Shown here: piece by piece, positions 18,309 through 27,263 of the stretch
Numbering within the stretch: the stretch's first letter is position 1
Layout of the letters: every line of letters begins with the position of its first letter
Assembly: GCF_009469595.2 (NCBI RefSeq)
Contig: NZ_SSXV01000004.1
Location: 124,001-188,000, forward strand
Direction of reading: 5' to 3'
DNA from: Thauera sp. 2A1
GTDB taxonomy: Bacteria; Pseudomonadota; Gammaproteobacteria; Burkholderiales; Rhodocyclaceae
DNA length: 64,000 bases
Made by a program: the position numbers and the translations under genes
The notes under the pieces: model-generated
The model's input: the letters and a program-made list of their open reading frames with translations, nothing else
Database searches by the model: none
What the model was told of the DNA's origin: nothing

Positions 18309-18670
18309 GGCGACGGCTCCTCGTCGTGGGCGCGGTCGCGGCGGACGTAATCGCCGGCCATCGGGACGGGATCGCGCGGCTGGGCGCGCTGGGGCACGAG
18401 GTAGTCCTGCAGGCCGGCGCGAACGCGCTTCAGGTCGGCGCGCAGCCGGGCGTAGTCGAAGTGGTAGCGGGCGCGTTCCTGCGGAGCGGTATGGGCGGCG
18501 TGCTCGGCGAGGCGGTCGATCAGGTCGAGTTGGCGGGCGAGCGCGGCGAGCTGCTCACGCTCCATGGCGAGGCTGTCGGCGGCGACGGCAGGCTGCAGCG
18601 CCGAGAACGACACAGCCAACACCACGGCAAGCGCAGGCCATGCGGATGTGCGGCGGTTGGTCTGTCCCAT
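18305..18670 (-). CDS. RAQPRD family integrative conjugative element protein (TIGR01690)
   Basis: A 121-residue exported protein with a signal peptide (about residues 1-30) and an alpha-helical, charged body. It contains the family's name motif RAQPRD near residue 97. It is the first gene of the mating-pore operon on this side. The 223 bases upstream hold the divergent start of cargo 2, so the operon that joins it to TIGR03747 in relatives is interrupted here. Confidence 0.9.
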   Translation of the reverse strand: MGQTNRRTSAWPALAVVLAVSFSALQPAVAADSLAMEREQLAALARQLDLIDRLAEHAAHTAPQERARYHFDYARLRADLKRVRAGLQDYLVPQRAQPRDPVPMAGDYVRRDRAHDEEPSP

Positions 18671-18820
18671 CGTGCCATTCCCCGTTGAAGCGGATGGCCA
18701 GATGCTGTGGCGCGCTCTCGCTTTGCGCCGCAGGAAATGGGAACTACGGCATGACCGGATTTGTTGGTCGCGCTGGCCAACATTCGCGCAATGCCTGGTG
18801 GATTTCTTGTTGGCTAGCGC

Positions 18821-18840
18821 CTACCACCCTTTGGTAGAAT
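18821..18840 (+). promoter_or_regulatory. Candidate -10 box with overlapping inverted repeat
   Basis: CTACCA (18821-18826) and TGGTAG (18832-18837) form a six-base inverted repeat that overlaps TAGAAT (18835-18840), a plausible -10 box, 54 bases before the first cargo-2 gene. A fair -35 candidate (TTGGCT) lies 19 bases upstream of the -10. The arrangement would suit repression by the HTH protein encoded just downstream. Confidence 0.4.
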
Positions 18841-18893
18841 TGGGCAAACTTGGCAATCCAAAGTCACGAAAGACCAAACCAGATGGTTTTCAG

Positions 18894-19094
18894 ATGAGTG
18901 AAGTCGAAAGCGAGATCCTCACGCTGGAGGAAGTCGCGGCCTACCTCAAAGCCGGCAAACGGACGGTCTATCGCCTTGCCCAGAAAGGAGAGATTCCGGC
19001 GTTCAAGCTTGGGGGAACCTGGCGCTTTCGCCGCTCGGAGCTGGATCGGTGGATCGCCGAAAGCATCAACAAGAAGAAGCCGGAGGCCGAGTGA
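18894..19094 (+). CDS. Excisionase-type HTH regulator
   Basis: A 66-residue protein consisting of one helix-turn-helix of the excisionase/MerR-like class: 'LTLEEVAAYLKAGKRTVYR' and then 'FKLGGTWRFRRSELDRWI' (wing), with a Lys-rich tail. I chose the ATG at 18894; the open frame extends upstream but without a sensible start. It overlaps the helicase gene by four bases (GTGA), so it belongs to the cargo-2 operon. I infer a regulator of this operon rather than a recombination directionality factor, because no integrase gene is near. Confidence 0.75.
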   Translation: MSEVESEILTLEEVAAYLKAGKRTVYRLAQKGEIPAFKLGGTWRFRRSELDRWIAESINKKKPEAE

Positions 19095-22033
19095 GCGCGG
19101 ACCATGCCAGCCGCCGAATCACGCTCGGGGAAGAACTAAGGGGAGGATCGCCGTTGACGACACAGCAGCTTCTGACGCCGCACCAGAGCCAGTACTTTGC
19201 TTGGCTGCTGACCAGGCGTGCAGCAGGCGACTCCGTGGAGTCGCTGGCTTCGACTTTGGTCGATTCGCAGGTCGATCTGAATCCCCATCAGGTCGAGGCC
19301 GCGCTCTTCGCTTGCCGCAACCCCCTCTCACGCGGCGTGATCCTCGCCGACGAGGTTGGTCTAGGCAAGACCATCGAAGCCGGCTTGGTCATCTCCCAAC
19401 GCTGGGCGGAACGGCGGCGGAAGGTGCTCATCATCGTTCCAGCGAACCTGCGCAAGCAATGGCACCAAGAGCTGCAGGACAAGTTCGGCCTGCAAGGGCT
19501 GATCCTCGAAGCCAAAAGCTACAACGCGATCCGCAAACAGGAGCAGCGGAACCCGTTCCTGTTCGCCTCCGGTCCGATCATCTGTTCCTACCAGTTCGCG
19601 AAGGCCAAGGCTGACGATGTCAAGGGCATCGACTGGGACTTGGTCGTCCTCGACGAAGCGCATCGCCTGCGCAACGTCTACAAAACCAGCAACGTCATCG
19701 CCAAGACCCTCAAGGAGGCGTTGTCGCGCGTTCACTCCAAGGCGCTCCTGACCGCGACGCCGTTGCAGAACTCGCTGCTCGAACTCTATGGGCTGGTCAG
19801 CTTCATCGATGACCGCGTGTTCGGAGACCTTGATAGCTTCCGCTCGCAGTTCACCGGCAGAGAGCAATCCTTCAGCAGCCTGCGTGACCGGCTGGCGCCC
19901 ATCTGCAAGCGCACCCTGCGCAAACAGGTTCAGCCCTACGTTTCGTACACAGCACGCAGGGCCATCGTCGAGGAGTTCACGCCATCGAGTGAAGAGCAGG
20001 AACTTTCCAGGCTCGTCGCCGATTATCTGCGCCGCCCCAACCTCAAGGCCCTGCCCGACGGGCAGCGCCAACTGATTTCACTCGTGCTGTGGAAGCTGCT
20101 TGCCTCCAGCACGCACGCGATTGCGGGTGCGCTGGAGACAATGGCCAAGCGCCTCCAGGGTGTGCTCGACAAAACCACCGAGGTTCCCGATCTGGCCGAG
20201 GAACTCGATGAGGACTACGAGTCGCTCGACGAAACCGCCGATGAGTGGAACGACCAAGGCTCAGACGTCGCAGCACCGAGCCGCTTGGAACGCGATGCCA
20301 TCGCGGAGGAGATCGAGGAGCTTCGCCACTTCAAAACGCTGGCAACCAACATCCGGGACAACGCGAAGGGCAAGGCACTGTTCACCGCGCTGGATCGAGC
20401 CTTCGCCGAACTGGATCGGCTAGGCGCGCCCAGGAAGGCCATCATCTTCACCGAGTCCAAGCGCACGCAGGAATACCTCCTCAACTTGCTGGCCGACACG
20501 CCATACGGCGACGGCATCGTGCTCTTCAACGGCACCAATAGCGACCAGCGTGCGCAGGCGATCTACAAGGACTGGCTGAAGCGTCACGAAGGCACCGACC
20601 GCATCACCGGCTCCAAGACCGCCGACACCCGTGCGGCACTGGTCGAGCACTTCAAGGAGCGTGGCAAGGTCATGATTGCCACCGAGGCCGGAGCCGAAGG
20701 CATCAACCTCCAGTTCTGCTCGCTCGTCATCAACTACGACCTGCCGTGGAACCCGCAGCGCATCGAGCAGCGCATCGGGCGCTGCCACCGCTACGGTCAG
20801 AAGCACGACGTGGTGGTGGTCAACTTCGTCGACCGCAGCAATGAGGCCGATGCACGGGTGTACGAGCTGCTGTCGCAGAAGTTCCAGCTCTTCGAGGGCG
20901 TGTTTGGGGCTAGCGACGAAGTGCTGGGTGCCATCGGCTCCGGTGTCGATTTCGAGCGGCGTATCGCCGAGATCTACCAGAACTGCCGAGAGCCCGAGGA
21001 AATCAAGTCCAGCTTCGAGCAACTCCAGCTCGACCTCTCCGGCGAAATCAACGAGGCGATGGTCAAGACGCGCCAGGTACTGCTTGAGAACTTCGATGAG
21101 GAGGTGCAGGAGAAGCTGCGCATGCGGGCCGACGACAGCCGCAACGCGCGCAACCGCTTCGAGCGCATGCTGATGGACTTGACCCGCGCCGAACTGGTCC
21201 ATTGCGCCGCGTTCGATGACGACGGCTTCGATCTCCGCCACATACCGACTGGAGTCGAGCACGGCGGCCTCGCGGGCATCGAGCTGGGGCGCTACGAATT
21301 GCCCCGCCGCTCCGGCGACGCGCATCTATACCGCATCAATCATCCGCTGGCGCGATGGGGCATCGAGCAGGCCAAGGCTCGCGCACTCAACGGGGCTCGT
21401 CTTGTGTTCGACTACAACGCCCACGGTGCAAAGATCAGCACGCTTGAAGCCTGGCGCGGCAAGGCCGGATGGCTCACCGTGAAGCTAATCTCGGTCGAGA
21501 CACTCGGCAACCAGGAGCAACATCTGCTGGTTGCGGCGGGCACGACCGACGGCGTCGTGCTCGCGGAAGAAGACCCGGAAAAACTGCTGCGCCTGCCCGC
21601 GACCACGCAGGCGGCCAGTCTGTTCAACGCCCCTGATGCCACCCTGCTGGCCGACGTGGAAGCCCGCAAGACCGCACTCCTGCGCGACGTCAACGAGCGC
21701 AACCTCGGCTACTTCGAGCAGGAAGTCCAGAAGCTGGATGCCTGGGCGGACGACCTGAAGCTCGGTCTGGAGCAGGAGATCAAGGAGATCGACCGCGAGA
21801 TCAAGGAGGTGCGCCGAACCGCCGCGACCTCGCCGACGCTGGAAGAAAAGTTGTCATGGCAGAAGAAGCAGCGCGAACTGGAGAGTAAGCGCAGCAAGCT
21901 GCGCCGCGAGTTGTTTGCCCGGCAGGACGAAGTCGAAGCGCAGCGCAATGACTTGATCAGCCAGCTTGAAGTGCAACTCCAACAGCAGGTCGAGGAGCGC
22001 ACGCTGTTCACTGTCGAGTGGGAGCTGGTGTAA
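19091..22033 (+). CDS. SNF2-family helicase/ATPase with coiled-coil tail
   Basis: A 980-residue superfamily 2 ATPase. Motif I is 'DEVGLGKT' (about 87-94), motif II is DEAH at 188-191, motif III is in 'LLTATPLQNS', and the C-terminal RecA lobe carries 'FTESKRTQEY', 'ATEAGAEGINLQ' and the arginine-finger motif 'QRIGRCHRYGQ'. A long Glu/Lys/Gln-rich coiled coil occupies about 870-970. This is a RapA/DrmD-like DNA translocase, not a complete DISARM set, as drmA, drmB and drmC are absent. I chose GTG at 19091, which overlaps the HTH stop. An 80-base gap follows before the ATPase gene. Confidence 0.85.
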   Translation: MSADHASRRITLGEELRGGSPLTTQQLLTPHQSQYFAWLLTRRAAGDSVESLASTLVDSQVDLNPHQVEAALFACRNPLSRGVILADEVGLGKTIEAGLVISQRWAERRRKVLIIVPANLRKQWHQELQDKFGLQGLILEAKSYNAIRKQEQRNPFLFASGPIICSYQFAKAKADDVKGIDWDLVVLDEAHRLRNVYKTSNVIAKTLKEALSRVHSKALLTATPLQNSLLELYGLVSFIDDRVFGDLDSFRSQFTGREQSFSSLRDRLAPICKRTLRKQVQPYVSYTARRAIVEEFTPSSEEQELSRLVADYLRRPNLKALPDGQRQLISLVLWKLLASSTHAIAGALETMAKRLQGVLDKTTEVPDLAEELDEDYESLDETADEWNDQGSDVAAPSRLERDAIAEEIEELRHFKTLATNIRDNAKGKALFTALDRAFAELDRLGAPRKAIIFTESKRTQEYLLNLLADTPYGDGIVLFNGTNSDQRAQAIYKDWLKRHEGTDRITGSKTADTRAALVEHFKERGKVMIATEAGAEGINLQFCSLVINYDLPWNPQRIEQRIGRCHRYGQKHDVVVVNFVDRSNEADARVYELLSQKFQLFEGVFGASDEVLGAIGSGVDFERRIAEIYQNCREPEEIKSSFEQLQLDLSGEINEAMVKTRQVLLENFDEEVQEKLRMRADDSRNARNRFERMLMDLTRAELVHCAAFDDDGFDLRHIPTGVEHGGLAGIELGRYELPRRSGDAHLYRINHPLARWGIEQAKARALNGARLVFDYNAHGAKISTLEAWRGKAGWLTVKLISVETLGNQEQHLLVAAGTTDGVVLAEEDPEKLLRLPATTQAASLFNAPDATLLADVEARKTALLRDVNERNLGYFEQEVQKLDAWADDLKLGLEQEIKEIDREIKEVRRTAATSPTLEEKLSWQKKQRELESKRSKLRRELFARQDEVEAQRNDLISQLEVQLQQQVEERTLFTVEWELV

Positions 22034-22113
22034 TGACTAATCAAGTAGCACCGTTAGACCTGCGCATGACCAGGCCGCGGTTGAAGCGTGCCAAGAATTG
22101 AGGAGAGCGAGAT

Positions 22114-23100
22114 ATGGCTAGCGGAAAATTACTGCGGCAACTCATCAAATCGGGAACGCAAGGCGATGCTTCGGGCTTTCGCGCGGCGTCCGAGGCAGTG
22201 ATCAAAGAGGAGCGCGAGAAGAACCATCATCTGCTCGCAAATGACCTTGAGCGTTTACTTTACGGCGATCAGGCAACGGTCGGGAAGAGTGCGCGGAAGC
22301 TGCAAAGTTTGCCCAGCGTGCCGACAAATAAAGACAACGGCCTTGCGCTACTAGAAGAGCGTGCCGTGATTCGAGAGGAGAAAGACATCATTCTCTCGGA
22401 TGCTTCGCAGTCGGCACTCGATGAAATCCTGATGGAGCACAACCGGACGGACGTGCTTCGATCCTATGGCCTGCAACCCGCGCAGAAGCTGTTGTTTTGC
22501 GGGCCTCCCGGCTGCGGCAAGACGCTGGCCGCCGAAGTCATCGCGCATTCCCTGTCCATGCCGCTCATCCTCGTTCGGCTGGACTCGGTCATCTCGTCGT
22601 TTCTGGGAGAGACGGCCGCCAATTTGCGCAAAGTGTTCGATTACGTCGCAACGCATCCCGTGGTCGCATTGTTCGATGAATTCGACGCCCTGACCAAGGA
22701 TCGTGGCGACAGCGCCGATCATGGTGAGCTCAAACGCTCCGTAAATGCCGTCTTGCAGATGATGGACGGTTATCGAGGCGAGAGCATCCTGATCGCCACC
22801 ACCAACTACGAAACCTTATTGGACAAGGCGGTTTGGCGACGCTTCGATGAGGTTGTGCGCTTCGAGATGCCGAATCTGGAGCAGATCAAACGCTTGTTAG
22901 CTCTGAAACTCTCCGGTGTCCGCCGCAATTTCGAGCCCGACGATGGCCAGGTGGCATCCGTGTTCAAGGGCATGTCGCACGCCGACATCGAGCGGGTTCT
23001 TCGGCGCTCCGTCAAGGAAATGATCCTGTCCGGCCGGGAGTTCCTGGAGAAAAGCCACCTCGATACCGCGCTTGCCCGTGAGTATCGTCATAAGAGTTAA
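22114..23100 (+). CDS. ietA: AAA+ ATPase, IetA-like
   Basis: A 328-residue AAA+ protein of the FtsH/spastin-like type. Walker A is 'GPPGCGKT' at residues 130-137, Walker B 'FDEFDAL' centres on Asp188-Glu189, and sensor 1 lies in 'LIATTNYE'. The N-terminal 100 residues are helical. It is followed after 17 bases by a subtilase gene. The pair AAA ATPase plus subtilase matches IetAS, described as a plasmid incompatibility/stability module and later as an antiphage system. I infer that IetA controls or delivers substrate to the protease. Confidence 0.75.
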   Translation: MASGKLLRQLIKSGTQGDASGFRAASEAVIKEEREKNHHLLANDLERLLYGDQATVGKSARKLQSLPSVPTNKDNGLALLEERAVIREEKDIILSDASQSALDEILMEHNRTDVLRSYGLQPAQKLLFCGPPGCGKTLAAEVIAHSLSMPLILVRLDSVISSFLGETAANLRKVFDYVATHPVVALFDEFDALTKDRGDSADHGELKRSVNAVLQMMDGYRGESILIATTNYETLLDKAVWRRFDEVVRFEMPNLEQIKRLLALKLSGVRRNFEPDDGQVASVFKGMSHADIERVLRRSVKEMILSGREFLEKSHLDTALAREYRHKS

Positions 23101-23117
23101 GGGATGGAGGGGGAGGC

Positions 23118-25463
23118 ATGGCCTATGAACACTTGCGCTTGGAGCGAGAAGCGCCCTCAACGGAGCGCCATCCGAGGCGTCATCCGGGAATTCGCCCTCC
23201 TGCCGATCCGAGAGCGCATGGTGCCGCGTTAGCCGGGCGGCTCGACCAAGCGCGGCAACGTGCGATGGCAGAGGACGTCGGCGGGTTCGACGACCGTAAG
23301 CTGCTCAAGATTCGGCTGCGCGCGGGCGACAAGAGCGTGCCCGCCTTCGATGCCATTCCTGGCGTGGAGATTGTCAGCCAGGAAGATGAATCCATCGTGC
23401 TGGCATTCGCCACTGATGACGGCTTGAGCGAGTTCGAGAGCCGCCTGGCCACCCTTGCACGTGATGGCGTTGTTACACGCAAGGAACTGTTCTACGTCAT
23501 CGAAGACTTCGACCACTGGACACCCCAGGACCGTACCGGCGCGGCCTTGCTTGAGCAAGGATTTCCAGCCGCGCCAACCTTCATGCTCGATGTCGAACTA
23601 TGGCCCCAGGAGCGACAGGACAAGCGCCAGCAAATGGTGCGTGCCTTTCTCGACTGGTTGCATGCACAAGGCATTGAGCGGCTGGACGACATCCAGCAAC
23701 CCTCGCTCGTCATGGTCCGTGTGCGCTGCAACGGTGCGCAGGCCGAGCAGATCTTGCACCATCGCGATGTGCGCACTGCCGACCTGCCGCCCCGCTTGGG
23801 TGTGGCCGTACAACTGCTTCATACCGACATCAACCAATTTCCTCCGATCGATCCCCCTTCTGACGATGCTCCGTCCATTGCCGTGCTGGATTCAGGCTTG
23901 ACGCGCGGACATTCGTTGCTCGGCGCAGCGGTCGGCGACGCGCAGGGCTACCTCGCACCGCATCGCAGTGCGGATGACACCGATCCCCACTGGCACGGCA
24001 CCTTCGTCGGCGGGCTTGCGTTGTACGGCGATGTCCATAGCGCTATTCAGCAAGGGCAGTTCGTCCCGCAGCTTCGCCTGTTCTCCGGCAAAGTGTTCGA
24101 AGACGACGGACAAGACCAAACTGAGTTCGTCGAAAAGGCGGTCGAGGAAGCCGTGCGCGAACTGCATGCGCAATACGGCTGCCGGGTCTTCAACCTAAGC
24201 TATGGCGACCTGAACAAGGTCTACGATGGCCGTCATGTGCGCGGGCTCGCCTACACGCTGGATCGGCTGACGCGTGAGCTGGGAGTCCTGTTCGTAGTAC
24301 CAGCGGGCAATTTGTTGTCATCCCAGTTGCCAGCCGATACACGCGCGAGTTACCCGGACTACCTGTTCGAAGGCCACGCCCGCCTGCTGGACCCCGCCAC
24401 ATCGCTCAACGCGCTGACCGTTGGCGGCTTGAGCCTGAATGAGGCCACACGCAATGCACAGCGCCATCCCAACACGATTGAAGACCACGTGTTGGCACGG
24501 GCGGAGCAGCCGTTTCCATTGACTCGCAGCGGCCCTTCTGCCAGCGGCGCCATCAAGCCCGACGTGGTCGCGCATGCCGGCAACATCGCCTTGCGGCGCA
24601 CTGGAGGTGGCACAGACCATGCCGGTCTGGGAGTGGTGTCGCTCAACGGCGGCTTTGCCTTGGGGCCGGCGTTCAAGGAAGACATCGGCACTAGCTACGC
24701 CGCCCCCCAAGTCGCCCACCAAGCCGCGCGGCTACTGGCCGAAGTGCCCGACGCTTCGCCCAGCCTGCTGCGCGCACTGATCGGCGCCCATGCCCGCTGG
24801 CCGCAAGCCTGCGAAGCGCTGTTGAACCCCGGCAACAATGCTGAAGGCCGCGACAAACTCCTGCGCCTCGTCGGGTATGGGCGCGTGGACGATGCGGCGC
24901 TGTTCCGCTCGCTTGATCACACCGTCACCCTGCTGGCCGAAGAGCGCGTCGGAAACGACCAGCACCACTTCTTCGAATTACCTCTACCAGACAGCTTCTG
25001 GGACGGTGGCCGCCGCACGCGTGAGGTGACCGTCGCGCTCGCCTACAGCCCTGCCGTGCGCACCACGCGGCTGGACTACCGAAGAGCCAAACTGTGGTTC
25101 CACCTGGTGACGGCTGGCAGCCTGGATGAGGTCACCCAAGCCTACCGGCGCAATCGGGAAGAAGGCATGGGCGAACGCGCCAACGGCCGCTGGCTACCCA
25201 ACGACACCCGCAAGAACGGCACGTTGCAGGTCTCTCGATGGCGCTTCAAACAGGCGCTGGCCAACGGTCACAAGGTGTTCGTCGTGGTGACCCGGCAAGA
25301 CAGCCTTTGGTCCGATGGGCGCGATGGGGACGAGCCCTATGCCGTCGCCGTGGTGCTGGCGGATCGGGAGCAGGCCAACGCTCAGCTCTACGCCCAGGTG
25401 CAAGCAGCGCTGCAAGCGCGTGCCCAGGCACGTGCGCGCGCTCGGATTGGCGGGAGGGCCTGA
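23118..25463 (+). CDS. ietS: Subtilisin-like serine protease (S8), IetS-like
   Basis: A 781-residue protein without signal peptide, so cytoplasmic. The catalytic triad is intact: Asp258 in 'IAVLDSGL', His293 in 'WHGTFVGGL' and Ser526 in 'GTSYAAPQVAHQ'; the oxyanion Asn is in 'VVPAGN'. An N-terminal domain of about 240 residues and a C-terminal domain of about 200 flank the protease and may sense or bind a target. A strong GGAGG precedes the ATG. It ends in an overlap with the AIPR gene. Cytoplasmic subtilases beside AAA ATPases are typical of IetAS defence modules. Confidence 0.8.
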   Translation: MAYEHLRLEREAPSTERHPRRHPGIRPPADPRAHGAALAGRLDQARQRAMAEDVGGFDDRKLLKIRLRAGDKSVPAFDAIPGVEIVSQEDESIVLAFATDDGLSEFESRLATLARDGVVTRKELFYVIEDFDHWTPQDRTGAALLEQGFPAAPTFMLDVELWPQERQDKRQQMVRAFLDWLHAQGIERLDDIQQPSLVMVRVRCNGAQAEQILHHRDVRTADLPPRLGVAVQLLHTDINQFPPIDPPSDDAPSIAVLDSGLTRGHSLLGAAVGDAQGYLAPHRSADDTDPHWHGTFVGGLALYGDVHSAIQQGQFVPQLRLFSGKVFEDDGQDQTEFVEKAVEEAVRELHAQYGCRVFNLSYGDLNKVYDGRHVRGLAYTLDRLTRELGVLFVVPAGNLLSSQLPADTRASYPDYLFEGHARLLDPATSLNALTVGGLSLNEATRNAQRHPNTIEDHVLARAEQPFPLTRSGPSASGAIKPDVVAHAGNIALRRTGGGTDHAGLGVVSLNGGFALGPAFKEDIGTSYAAPQVAHQAARLLAEVPDASPSLLRALIGAHARWPQACEALLNPGNNAEGRDKLLRLVGYGRVDDAALFRSLDHTVTLLAEERVGNDQHHFFELPLPDSFWDGGRRTREVTVALAYSPAVRTTRLDYRRAKLWFHLVTAGSLDEVTQAYRRNREEGMGERANGRWLPNDTRKNGTLQVSRWRFKQALANGHKVFVVVTRQDSLWSDGRDGDEPYAVAVVLADREQANAQLYAQVQAALQARAQARARARIGGRA

Positions 25464-27253
25464 TGCCGGCGCTCGAACCTCAGTACTTGGCCATCTTGAA
25501 GCAGGTGCTCGCCGCCCGCTTCGTGCCGTTCCTGCCGCCATTGCTCGGCAACGTCAATCCCGCCGATCACGCGGCGAAACAGCTTTCGCGGGCCTTCAGC
25601 GCCTTCGTCCTCCACAAACTGCTCGACATTACGCCGCAGGTGGCGGCCGCCTCGGTCGTGGATGATTTCAACGACAAGGGCATCGACGCGATCCACTACC
25701 ACGCGCCGTCGGAGACTCTGTACCTGCTGCAAACCAAGTTGAAGGAGTCCGAGCAGTTCAAGCAGGAGGATGCGCTGCCGTTCTGCGAGGGCATTCGCCT
25801 GTTGCTCAAACAGGACTTCACCGCGTTCAACGGGAACGTCCTAAATCGGAAGGCTGATATCGAGGGCGCACTCGATGCGTGCAGCCACATCAAGCTGGTC
25901 GTGCCCTGCACCGGCGATGGTGTATCGCAAACGGCCCGCGACGCCTTGCAGGCGCTGCTCGACGACGAAGACCTCGACGAAGAGCGGCTGGTCAAACAGG
26001 TGGAATACTACACGGCAACCGAGATCGCCCGCGATCTGTTGGCGGAGCAGGCCTACCAACCCGTGCACACGGATATCGCGTTGCAGAAGCACGCGAAAGT
26101 CGAAAGCCCGCGAGCCACGTACTACGGTGTCGCGCGGCTGGCGGACTTGGTGGCCCTGCATCAGACGCACGGCAAGGCCCTGTACGAACGCAACATCCGC
26201 TACTTCCTCGGCAGCAGCAAGTCTGATGTTAACAAGGCCATCAAGACGACCTTGCATGACGCCCCGGCGGACTTCTTCTACCTGAACAATGGCGTCACGG
26301 CCGTCTGCGACCTGATCGAGCCGAAGGCTAACAAGAATGGCGCCAAGAAGTTCAAGGTGCGCGGCTTGTCCATCATCAACGGCGCGCAGACGGTGGCGTC
26401 GGCTGCCGAGTTCGTGCGCCAGCATCCGGGCAAGAGCATCGATGACGCCAAGGTGATGCTCACTTTGATTAAGGCATCGGCGGACGGCCAGTTTGGGAAG
26501 AGCGTGACCAAGGCTCGCAACCACCAGAACCCGGTGCAGACCGCGAACTTCGCCTCGCTGGACGAGAACCAGGAGCGGCTACGGCAGGAGATCGCCCACC
26601 TCAGCTTCGATTACCACTATCGCCCCGAGGCCCTCGCGACCGGCCCCAAGGCCATCACGCTCGATGAGGCTCTGCGGGCAATGGCCTCGCAACAGAACGA
26701 CCCACGCTACGCCGTATGGCTCAAGAGCGAACCGGTGCGGCTCGCCAACCCCGACTCCACCGAGTACCAGGCGCTGTTCACTGCCGCGCTACCGGGCGTG
26801 ACGCTGATCAATGCGGTCCTGTGCCACCGCGCCATCCGCGCCCTGGTGGTGGATTACGAGCAGAAGGCTCCAGCGCGCAGCCAGGAACGTCTGATCTACC
26901 GTCACGGCGTACACGTCATCACAGCCGTCATGATGAAGCGCCTGCGCAGCCGCATTGGCACGGCGGCCGTCATCGACCCGGCAGCGATTCCCGCGCTGAT
27001 CAGCCAGCCGCTCGATCAGCTCCGGCAGCAGGCTTTCGACCTCGGCCAGCAACGACTCGTTCTTGAGGGGCCGCTGGCTTACTTCCGCAACCAGGGCAAC
27101 GTCGCCGCCTTCCTGGCCGACCTGATGGAAGCACATTTTGCGCTGGGTGCCGATCCGGCCATAGCGCCACTACGCAATATTCAGAATGCAGCGGACGCGT
27201 ATCCGCGCAAGCGCCTGATCGACTACTTGTCGAGCCGCGCGCCACAACTATGA
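25463..27253 (+). CDS. AIPR (abortive infection phage resistance) family protein
   Basis: A 596-residue protein. The central region 'DFFYLNNGVTAVCD' and 'LSIINGAQTV' (about residues 270-310) is the signature of the AIPR family, and an N-terminal part with 'YLLQTKLKES' resembles a degenerate nuclease-like fold. AIPR proteins were named after lactococcal abortive infection and are often found in restriction and phosphorothioate islands; their activity is not settled. I chose the ATG at 25463, overlapping the IetS stop by one base. Ten bases separate it from mod. Confidence 0.8.
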   Translation: MPALEPQYLAILKQVLAARFVPFLPPLLGNVNPADHAAKQLSRAFSAFVLHKLLDITPQVAAASVVDDFNDKGIDAIHYHAPSETLYLLQTKLKESEQFKQEDALPFCEGIRLLLKQDFTAFNGNVLNRKADIEGALDACSHIKLVVPCTGDGVSQTARDALQALLDDEDLDEERLVKQVEYYTATEIARDLLAEQAYQPVHTDIALQKHAKVESPRATYYGVARLADLVALHQTHGKALYERNIRYFLGSSKSDVNKAIKTTLHDAPADFFYLNNGVTAVCDLIEPKANKNGAKKFKVRGLSIINGAQTVASAAEFVRQHPGKSIDDAKVMLTLIKASADGQFGKSVTKARNHQNPVQTANFASLDENQERLRQEIAHLSFDYHYRPEALATGPKAITLDEALRAMASQQNDPRYAVWLKSEPVRLANPDSTEYQALFTAALPGVTLINAVLCHRAIRALVVDYEQKAPARSQERLIYRHGVHVITAVMMKRLRSRIGTAAVIDPAAIPALISQPLDQLRQQAFDLGQQRLVLEGPLAYFRNQGNVAAFLADLMEAHFALGADPAIAPLRNIQNAADAYPRKRLIDYLSSRAPQL

Positions 27254-27263
27254 GAGCGATGCC

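Noticed and set aside
18894..19094. Excisionase (Xis) of the ICE
   Set aside because: It has the fold, but it is coupled to a helicase gene in a defence operon and no integrase or att site is near. A regulator is the simpler reading.
18894..22033. DISARM system, suggested by the SNF2 helicase
   Set aside because: No DUF1998 helicase (drmA), drmB or phospholipase-D gene (drmC) is nearby; a type III Mod-Res pair and IetAS follow instead.
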